64,000 nucleotides of DNA from Aradus depressus (taxonomy: Eukaryota; Arthropoda; Insecta; Hemiptera; Aradidae), in contig OY759215.1 in NCBI GenBank assembly GCA_963662175.1, forward strand, positions 46,455,213 through 46,519,212. The letters are read 5' to 3'. Below, piece after piece: positions 37,301-48,200 of this stretch. The notes beneath the pieces were generated by a model that was given only the letters and a program-made list of their open reading frames with translations, had not been told where the DNA came from and made no database searches. The number at the start of each line of letters is the position of its first letter. Positions within the stretch are counted from its first letter, which is position 1. The position numbers and the translations under genes were made by a program.

Positions 37301-39058
37301 TGTGTTTACATTTCCTTCCAAATAACGAGTTCAGTCCCAATGTAAGAAGAAATCTCAATGCAAATAAGACGGTGAGCGCATCTTGTGTGCTTAGCAAAGT
37401 ATAGCTTATAATTCACAATCTACATGTTTTGAACTTTGAACACTATTGAACATAGATAGTAATAAACATGAATTTCAAACCATATTAACATTTGAGATGA
37501 ACACGTGGATAAACTAGACGGCAATGGACTGCCAAAACAATAAAAATATTCAATAAACAACATTTTACTGATAAGTTAATCCTACAGTTGGTTGTCCATA
37601 TTTACAAAATGAGTTGTTTAACTGTAAACATCAATTTCAACATTGATTTGACATTAAGCATTGAAATTCTACGCCTGTCTTTGAGGTTACTTATACTATG
37701 CCGTAAATACCCATAGCTGCATGTTTCTGTCATAAAACTCTCAAACTAGAGGCTGGTCACGTTTTTTGGTTCTCGGTACAATAAACAAACAGTAAAATAC
37801 AGGAACGTAAGTGGCAACTTACATTATTGTGTATTCCAAGTTGAGGAATGGTAGGCAACTTGCTGAGTGAGACAAGGGGAGCATATGAATCGTTCAGAAG
37901 CTGTATCAACTGAACCAAATTTCGCTCACGATTCAGTTCGCCCTCCAGTTGTTCACGCATCAAACTGTGAGCACTCATACAGTTACCGCCCCCACCTGGG
38001 CAAAGAATAAAAAGAAAACATAATGCGATACTAGGAAGATAGCCAATGCTTCATTTTATACAAAAAAACAAAACAATATAAGTTTCAATCATGAAATACT
38101 AATATAAAATCCAAAAATATTTACCGAATACAAGAGTAAATGATTTAGTAACAGGACTCCATTGTATAGTGACCGTAACAGCTCGCTCCGGGCCGTAACC
38201 AAGAACTAGCTTACTGTAACTGTACGACTTAACAGTTACCAGAGAGGAGATGTTGTATTTGGCTGAAAACAGAAAAATAAAAATTCAAAATATAGTAGCT
38301 TTAAGAACGATTATGACAAAGTGTTGCTTATTTTAAACGGTTTTCTAATTTTCACAGTAGCAGGATCTTTTCTTCACCTTAAAATAAAACACCATTAATA
38401 GAAATATGATCAACTTTTTCGAAAAACAATAAATTACGGATAAAAGACTACCAGACGTTAATTTTTATGCTATTAACTTCAAATCTGATGGAGAATAAAT
38501 AAATTATTCGAAACAATGTAAGAAAACAATGTGTTTTAGGTGTATAACAGCACAGAATAATCTTAAGTACAAATCCTCTGTATATGAATTAATATGAACC
38601 ATTCATAAAAATATGAAACCTTATTCCCCACCTTCAGAATGAAAACATAATTTTTCAATATATTTATCCTTTATTTTTGGCACCTAAGTCTTGCAATATA
38701 TACAGAGTCAGGAAGAAGTAATCCTAATGTTGTGATTAATTAAATAAACCAATTTGAGAAAAAATCGAGAAAATGTACTTTATTAGTTAGTCCTGACCAT
38801 AAAGTAGAGTTTCTCAATTTCTCATTGAATTTATTTATCAAGACCAAGATTACTTTTTCTCGATTCTATAAAACTAATACAAGTTCACAATCATTAAAAC
38901 AAATAAAAACGTACGCAATTTAAAATACTCAGCCAAGTCCTCTACCAGTGTATACAGATGTACTATTTGTGCCCAGTCACTGAGCAGTGCATCTACAGTC
39001 TTATTGACTTGGTCAGCAGGCAGCATGTCGTACTGGAAGTAAACAGGCCGTCTCATAC
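25339..39058 (-). CDS. MED14: MED14 exon map, exons 14-26 (residues 730-1498)
   Basis: Exons: 39058-38915, 38262-38125, 37995-37823, 36928-36734, 36630-36388, 35525-35294, 34528-34379, 32749-32547, 30628-30470, 29216-29082, 27834-27700, 26939-26694, 25491-25339. From exon 17 onward most exons are whole codons; exons 19-21 use phase 1. Exon 17 could alternatively start at 36921, in frame and seven bases shorter only if the cryptic AG is used with loss of frame, so 36928 is preferred. Exons 18-20 encode the proline-rich linker and are conspicuously GC-rich against AT-rich introns. Exons 21-25 encode the conserved C-terminal region. The last exon encodes a Met/Pro/Gly-rich tail ending [10 protein letters not shown]. 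Confidence 0.92.
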
Positions 39059-39220
39059 CTGCAACACATAACCATATGAACTTGAGAGCACACACAACAT
39101 TAAGCGGACGTTAATCAGCTATATAGTTTTTTGATAGCACAAAACCTTTATTGATTTATACTTCAAAACATTTATTCACACCACACTGTCATAGAAATTT
39201 CCTTTTGACACAATTGCATT

Positions 39221-39277
<57 letters not shown>

Positions 39278-42200
39278 AAATAAATAAAAACCTTTATAAT
39301 TCAAACGGTAAGTCAACTGACCGAAAATTGAAAGCTGAAAAATCAGAGAGCAATTAAAACAGGAACTTTGATACATCATCTCGCATTTTCTGTTACATTT
39401 TTTTTTTTTTTTTTTTCACATTTATTATGAAATTTCGAACTATGGACATACATCACAAGGAACAGACTAAATACAAAATCACTTGATGAAGCGACTGGTC
39501 AGCACCACCACCTCCTCAGGGATTCTCCTCGGGGCAGGAGGTCCCAGTCGTCGAGGAGCTCTGCCCAGCAAGGACAGGACTGACATTGTTTCCACTAGAG
39601 TGTTCAGGTGTGGCATGAACTTGCGCAAATTTGTGTATAGCTGTTGTGTGACTTCATGAAAGAATGGTATGTTCAGGTCATAATATTATGTTTGAAACGT
39701 AGTATTGAATAACTAGAATACTGTTGGTGTATGAGGTCTTAGCTGAACGACAGATAGGACAGATAACGGTCTTGTAGACTCCAAGTTTGTGGTTGAGGCG
39801 AAGCTACGATGTCTTGTCTTGTAGTCTTTTGAACAGTCAAAATAGCCATTTCATTTTCTGTCGAGTCTGAGAAACGTATTAATTCCAAGTTAGTCGTCTG
39901 TCAAATTATTATTTGAAATCATTATTTCTCCATCGACTGCCTTCGTTTCTAGAAATTATTTTTTTTCAGCACCAGGTGTGGTCACGAGCACAATTTAGAA
40001 CATGGAGAGGGGAAGTTTGGGCGTGCCTCACGTAGTGAGTAGAACAGGATTACCTTGCTCCTTGGGATGATGGGTGGGGAGGGGGCTGCCGAACATGACG
40101 AACTCAACCACCCAGGACTTGGCGGTGCCCTTGGGACAGTGGGCTCGTACCGTCACAGAGAGGACGAGTCGAGCCAGGCGTGCTGCCGCCCCTCGGTCCA
40201 CCCCCGTGGGAGGAGGCAGCTGAACGAGCTTCAGTCCTAGCGCTGTCGCATTGGCTTCCACCTGCAGTCCTTGGTGGGCGATTTCTCGCCGAGACAACTA
40301 CATAGATAGAATAGAGTTACTACTGACAAAACCATCATTCAACGAATAAAAGGGCTCAAGGTGAATAAAAACGAACATATCGGGGCTTCTTTCCCCATTC
40401 CCCTCTTCAACTTATTTTATTTAAAAACCATTGAAATGAATGGATAAATAATGAATGAATGATTTAAAAATGAAAATGTTAAATTAAAAAGAACATTATT
40501 GAAAATGTAGGCTTTTTTGATGAAATTCTTAAAATATTGAAACAACGTAATTGAACATTTTTTATCACATTATAATTTCCAGCTGCAAATGTATTATTTG
40601 AATGAGCTTTGAGACGATGAAAACAAATTAAAAGGAAATAATTTTATAGGAAAAATAGCTAATATAAACAAAAGATTTCGAAAAAATCTCTTATTTTCCG
40701 TTGAATTCAGAATAAAAAATTATTTAGACGATTCATAAAAAATTCGTTAGATGTTAATGATCGATATTTATAACGAGTTAGAAGTCATCGTTAACTTACG
40801 ACATCCTATTTGAGACACTCGGTTGAGATTTTCTTTTGTTATTAATTTTTCTGTTAAGTTAATTAAGTAATAAATTATATCACCTCCTGGGCGAGTGTGA
40901 CAAATGGTATCCTTTCGTCACACAAAGCGACGACATGAGCCAGCTCAGGTATGAAGTAGGCAGGCCTCGTCACTTTTGTGGAAGGAGATTTGCTACTCAG
41001 ATCTGGTTTCCAGCCCAATTTCCTCTTTCCACTCTTCTCTGGGTCTAAAACAATAGATAAATTTCTAAACAGGATACAAATATAATTAAACAAGATACAA
41101 ATACAACTAAACAAAACTGGCAACTGTCAAAAAGTTGATTAATAACACAAATAAATGGCCCTATGGTCTCTACCACATAAGGATAAGATCAGACAGTGTT
41201 CTTTTTTTTTCTCTCAAGATTTAATGCTTTAGAGAATTTTCATTGTAGCAAAATTTTGACTCAGATGGATACGGTACAAAATAGTTTGAAAAAGGCTATA
41301 CAACTTTCATCTTAGCTTAGTTTTGTTCTGAATAAATATTAGCCAATATATTTCGCAAAACCACCTGCCTTATTGTCAACCATTAATAACCGCCAATAGC
41401 CTCCTAAATATGTTCCTGAATTGCACAACATACGATTACACTATCAAAAGCAAAAGAAATTAATTTAGTGGAATAAGACTTACCATCGACGGGTGTAAAA
41501 GGTCCGTGGGTAGATACAAAAGAATCGAACTCAATCAGTGTGAGAACTTTAAGATACATTTTTGGTATTTCCGTTTCGATGGAGTCATCATGCGGATCGT
41601 CTTCTATAGACGACTGTTTGACTACGGCTAGGTAGAACGTGTAGTCCATCTCTGTAGGAGTCGTATCATTCTCCTTCATTTCGACTATCTAAAATGAAAA
41701 TACATTTTATTATAGCAATAATAATTCAGTTAACCTTATTTCATTTCAGTCAAGGCCTCCTCCAACAGTGTCCGCCAGTTAACCCTGTTTTGTGCAGCTG
41801 TTCTCCAGTGTCGGACTCCAAGCTGGCTTCTCGCATCATTCGCCACACCATTCTGCCACCTCAGTTTCGGCCTCCTGACGCGTCTTGTTCCTCAAAGTCG
41901 GTCTGACATCGTCTTCCTCGGGATCTCATGTTCGCCTATCCTGGCCACATGTCTGGCCCACCTGAGTCTTCCCAGCCTGATGACCTTTACAACGTCAGGC
42001 TCCTGAGAGAGGAAATAGACTTCCTGGTTCGTGTGTCGTCTCCAGTCTTCTCCATCGGTATTTAACAGCTATTGATAAATATCCATATTTTGTTTTTGTT
42101 AGGGAAAGCATTCTTTGAGACGCTATAACTCTGAGCAAGTTGGTCCGTCCTACTTCAAATTTGACAAAAATTGTTAGACATTTTTCTATTAATTAGTTCT

Positions 42201-45200
42201 CGTATAAATTAAGCAAATACCTGAAAAAAGTTATATGATATATGATATACGGATAGACGGTGAACCGCTTGACTGATCTGGCTGAAATGTTGATGTAATA
42301 TATTGTCACAATAAGGCATAGGAACCAAGCTTCTATCTTTATTAAAATTTACTGAAAAAGCGATCGACAGATTTGACGTCACCATACCGAATTAGGACTG
42401 AGGCATATAAAAATAAAACTTACAAGAACAGTATTTCGATGACGATGGAGTCTGATGAACATGCGATGTCTTCCGATCTTGGAGAGAGGATGATCGGGGT
42501 AGTGAAGAAGAGGAAGCCTCTCGTGAGGGGTAGCAGGAAGATGTTGCAGAGTTTTTTCACATCTTCTTTGTGTAATCCAATATCTATAAATCGAAAAGAG
42601 AGAAAAAAACATTATTTATTCACAAAGAAAATGATACATAGTTAATCATTAAATGATACTGCCACTAATAATTTTTGCTGTGTATCTGTGAATATCTATC
42701 AGGTCACTGCACAGTGCAAAGGTGCACAGCCAGACTACAACCGAGCAGGTAACGTTGTCATGTTCGCTTGAGTCGGCGGGGTGGGTTTGTGGGCAGCATA
42801 TTTGAAAGACTAGTATGAAACTAGTGCTTGAACGACAGGATTGTCGTGAAAGTTTTTGTTTGGTAATTACGATACAGACCTTAGTTCAGAAATAAGTGTG
42901 GTGAGCCGTGAGCGGTCCGAGTTGAGTGTGGCCTCCAGCTCAGTAATGAGAGGTGGATCATACTTGGGAACATGGGCCTGCAGCATCCCTGTGTGGATAT
43001 CCACCGTGATGAGGAGGGACTCGGCACGAAGACAGGGCTGCACCACAGTCACCGTCAGTACTGCAGGCGAGCCAGCAACTACACCTAGAAGAAATAAAAA
43101 TAAGACAAAAATTGAATAAACAACGAATTTCGAGGCAGTCTCAGTTAGTACAAACATGTCAGATATTTCAAAACACTTTTTTTTTCGAATGTTCCAGACC
43201 CCTGTGGGGCCAACCACCCGTCCGCCGAGTCGAATCGAAGCATTTCAACAACAAATTCGATAACTACCATCGAAGCTGTATTCTCGCGGTATTTAGAGAC
43301 TCTACAATCACAGATGTATATACTAGTATCTTATTTTAGCTATAACAAACCTATAATTTCATGTAGAAATGAAATTAAAGAAAAATACATTTGAAAGTTG
43401 AATTCCTCATACTACTTTTCTTATTGTACACTATAAAACAAATTTTAATAAAAGTCAGTGCACGACAGCAAGTTTTTGAAACTAAAGCAGATGTTTACAC
43501 ATCAATTCTGGTGAGTACCTCGTCACTCACACATTTGCACACATATATTTTATATATATATACGCGTTGAGGCCGGTTTCTTGTTCATTGACCGAAAAAA
43601 CAATTGAGCTTTAAAGCCAACATGAACTCACAGTCGACTTGTTTGAGCATGGTGTGAAACTCTGCCTTGAGGTCGCCGAGGCGCTGCTTGGTCCTCAGGT
43701 GGATGGTGGAGACCAGAAGTCGTTCTATAGAGAGGAGCTCTGAGCGAACCGCCTTGTCAGCCATCTCTGACTCGACAGCACCCAGGGTGGGGATGTGAGT
43801 GACCGACAGGGGGCGTGCAGGGTTCCGATCGTCCACTCGCACCATGAGTCGGTAGCCTAACTCACTTCGGGGGTCCTTATTCGTCAGTTCTCTACAAATA
43901 ATAGGAGGCATAACATTATTTCTTATATTTATATTATTTTACTATCAGCTGGGTGGGCGAGAGGCCAGTCCATGATGACAAATCATGTATATTTCGACAT
44001 ATGCTCGTTTAAGCAGTGGAAGGGCAATTAAAGAGAACCGGTATACTCCAGCTCATTATTTAATAAGTCAGTTACACTCACCTATCTTTAAAAAAAGTTG
44101 TCGGTTAATCACTGGCAATGTACTTTACAAGGGCAAATAAATGAACGAAGTGTTCGCTCTCCCGTTGAAACCAATTCCGCGATTTGATTGAAAATCAATA
44201 GATGTCCTACTTAGGGACTTCTGAATCGTCATACTAAATACCGTGCAGATACTAAAGTTCTATATGAAATTCTATATATAAATTTCTGTATATACATACA
44301 TTCTATTGGGAGTTATCGTTTTCATAGACACAGACAAACATTTTTATTTTTTTCATATTTGTAATCAACATCGAATCTCTGACCAATTCCATAACCTCCC
44401 CTATAGTTATTAGAGCTGGAGAAGTAAAAAATATTGAATTTTGTATTGAATTTGTTAGGTTAGTCAATCCAGGTAAGAAATTCTTAAAAAGAAGTTCAGG
44501 AATGAGTAATTAACCTAAAGACTTTACGTAAAGAATAATAAATTCAATTGATTCAAGAATTTCTGAGCAGGGAATGTCTAAGCGGAAACAAATATTTAGT
44601 TGTTTGTAGACCCACAACAGCCTTATCAAACCTGTGTCGGATACTCGTTAAAGACCTCTACCCCAACCTAGGTAGCCAACTTTAGGATTCTCATAGTAAA
44701 GCTACCAGAGACGGGATAAGATAGGATGTTTAGGTTCCTAGGTGGACTCACCCATAATATTTAGGTTTTTAACTTCTTGCTAGACTCGCTACAGACAGGC
44801 AGTTGCCAAACTAATGTGCTTTTGCTAGTTTTGTTCACATACAAATTTAAATGCATTATACTGGAATATAAACTAACAAAATTGATAGGAAAGTCCAGGA
44901 CAAATCACAGTTCTTCTGATTAGTCACTCACCACTATGACAGTGAGTGTCGCTAAACAATTTTTAATTCTCTCTATTTTTTGATACAAATATATTATATA
45001 TTCAAAATAAAACATTTCAACAAAAAAATAATAATAACAAAATAAAACCAAACTAGAAAAATCATTAAAATAGTTTGATTTAATACAAAAATTATTTACC
45101 TCCAATATGATATGGTTAAACATCTTCCTGGTGTGTAGTCATCAACGTGAATATAGCCATCCAAACGGTCTTTACACAATCTAAGTGTCTGTGAGTACAG

Positions 45201-48200
45201 CACCTATAAGAAATTAAAAAAAAAATAAATATCGGAAACATTAATACGAAAAAAATACATATCTCCAACATTTGTTTGCTAATTTTAAAATTCAAATGCT
45301 TATCCGACGTAGAATATTAAGTAAATCTACCTTTTGGGGTTACTTGCTAGTATATTTATTTAGATGAAAAAAAAAAAAATACCGAAAAAATAATAATCAG
45401 TTATAATTTTAATAAATACTAATCGAAATAAGACATACCTCCAACTGTAAGGATTGGCAGAAATAATGTAAATATGAGTAGACTTCGTGAAGAGGGTTAG
45501 GATGGTCTTGGAGTCTGGCCTGAAGAACCTGATGGATGTAGTTCACTTGGAGGGAGTGAACCAGGGCTTTACCGTCTGTAACAAACAAACAACTCTTATA
45601 AGTAAATAATATATCCATAATGACTGGGAATGGACACTTTCAATTCATACACGACAGACCGAACTGCAACTGAAACGTGTCAGTTCAGTGATGATGGAAA
45701 ACCACGCAACACAACATCCTGGGCGAATGTGAAGGTTATTCACATCTCCGATAGAGAATGTTCGAAGAGGCGTTCCTCAACCCAGTTGAGTTGAGGAAAC
45801 AGCGAGGGGCTACTACATGGGCCTTTTGGCTTTGGATAACATAGGTACAAAATCCACCCCTGCAAACTATCATTCAAACACTCGTCCGGACAAAAGCAAT
45901 TCCTGTTCTTGGAATAACTGAATCCTCTACATTACTCATTCCTATGTTTTTTTAAATGTCATCCCTAATATACAATTAATAATTAAATAAGTAGGTAGAT
46001 TTATCTGGTAGAGACCTTGATGACTGGCGGATTCGACAAGACTAAGGGCTTGCCCTTAAGAATTCGAATATGTAATGATAAAATGACATCGTACAGTCTC
46101 GGGACCATCGCTTAAGGTCTCATCCGAAGGACGGCATGCTCAAGTTTATTTTACCTCCCAGATAAAATAAACATATTTATTATATATTTACAAAAATGAT
46201 ACTGTACAAATTATTTGTTATAATATTACATAGTTTTCTATTTCTTGTACTATAACAAAACTATTTCCACCCTAAAGTGCCTTCTACGATGCCTATTCTT
46301 TGATTAATGACTTATAGTTTATTATTATAATTAAAATAAAAAATATTAGCTGCTTTGAGAATCAAGTTTGATTGTGAAATGTTTAGCACTAATGAATTGA
46401 GGAGTTTGGAGCCAGAGCGGACCAACTGGTTGAAACTGAACAGGAAGAAAATGGCAATTGAAAATTGAGTACATTTTGTTTATCTCCATAAATGGGCCCC
46501 AAATATTTATTTATATTTGAAATTTTAGAATAGTATTGGATGAGTGATCCCTTTTTGTGTTCTTTAAGTTTTTGAAGGCCGTATGATCCATTGTGACTTT
46601 GAAAATATATGCACAAAATACTTGTGGACTAAACTTAAAGTGCTGCTATCTATCACTGAAGTGAAGAAACTAAGTGATCCACACTGGTTTTGAAAAAGGG
46701 AACCTATGCCAACATCAGGATGGTAGTAACTCATTTTCCGAAAAATTGTGGGTTGGTCCGCTCTGGCTCCAAACTCCTCAATTGTAATGGTCACCCATCT
46801 CGATACAATACAAAGTGTTTCTTGTAAATTTCACTTTCTACGTTACTAAACCGAAAATTCTTAAGAAGCTATAATAATATTTAAATCCATATATCCCGAA
46901 TAGTGAGTTCAAATCCCGACTTAGATTTTATCTCTAGATGTCCAAACGTCAGGATTTTTCTTGCAGTTTCTTAAAATACTTTCAGTGAATCGCCCGAACA
47001 AAACAATTTCTACCTCCAGTATCCTTGTCCTCGACCAGTATCTCAATATCCAACAGTCGCCAAGGTATGTTGGGACAATCTCCCATAACTGTCAAACTAA
47101 CTTCAAACTCATGGTCAACGTGGAAAGTGACCCTCCCTGCTTCTATCTATAATCAAACAGAATGCAAAATTATAAATTGTGAAACGCGGACATATTATGA
47201 AATTTTATAATAAATTAATGAAACAAACTTTGTTTTTTGAAATATTGTCCACCCCACAAGAAATTTATACATAAACTACCATCATCAGTTCAAGTTAGGT
47301 CGTCTGCACACGGAGCTACTAAAAAATGACGGAACTGGTTTGTGATTCAAATTACGGTTACTGACTCATTACTGATGCGGTTCCGCAGGCTATTTCGGTA
47401 TCACTAGTTTCTTCTGTCCAACCATGGAAGCCGGAACCTCATCATTGTATATCGTGGATAGTGATTCCAATGATGAAGCCATTATAGTATATCATCATCG
47501 ATATAGAAGAAATATGATGCGAAGAAGATTCTGGATTCATCCGTATAGGGAAATTCCTAAACAGGAATTCACCCTTTTAGAATTGGTTGCAAGAAAAAGC
47601 ATAGTGACTCGACAGCCGAGTCACCAGGAACTGGTTACATACGCATTACCAGTCGGTGTCTGCGGTGTCCCGTTCGATTACATAGGAAGTGACTCAAAGT
47701 AAACTGGTGAGTAATTTGCGTCACTAATCGGTTTTTGTTGAGTAGCTCCGTGTGCAGACGGCCATAGTCTTCCTTACCTACTTAAATGATTCGCACATAG
47801 CAAGCTTGTCTAAACCTGACAATGGTGTATTGCAAAACCGTAGTTTAGTAAGTTATTGTGACTCATGCCAGGGCATTAACTACGAAGTCATATCGCCTAC
47901 TATCAAAGCGCTCTTTCGTTACTCTCGAGTACATGAGCCCAACTCAACTATGGGGAACCTAAATTTTGCTTACTCAAGTTTTGTAACTCTGAGTAGGAGT
48001 CCTTAACAAGTAATTGACATCGTGCTAGCTCGGGACCTTAGCGTAATGTTCCATCCGAAGGACAGCGTGCTCAAGGTGTTTTACCTACCAAATAAAAAAT
48101 CTAAGGGCTTCGGCCGGGTTTCGAACAATAGGCTAGCACGCTACCTCTGAACTGCCGGCGCCTTCTCGGTAGTGTATATACAAATTTCTTGTGGAATAAA

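Noticed and set aside
31690..46779. Segmental duplication linking the 32-kb and 46-kb loci (both have the TIR element and the SINE variant)
   Set aside because: The order and orientation of the SINE relative to the TIR element differ between the loci, and each TIR copy has its own target duplication, so they are independent insertions.
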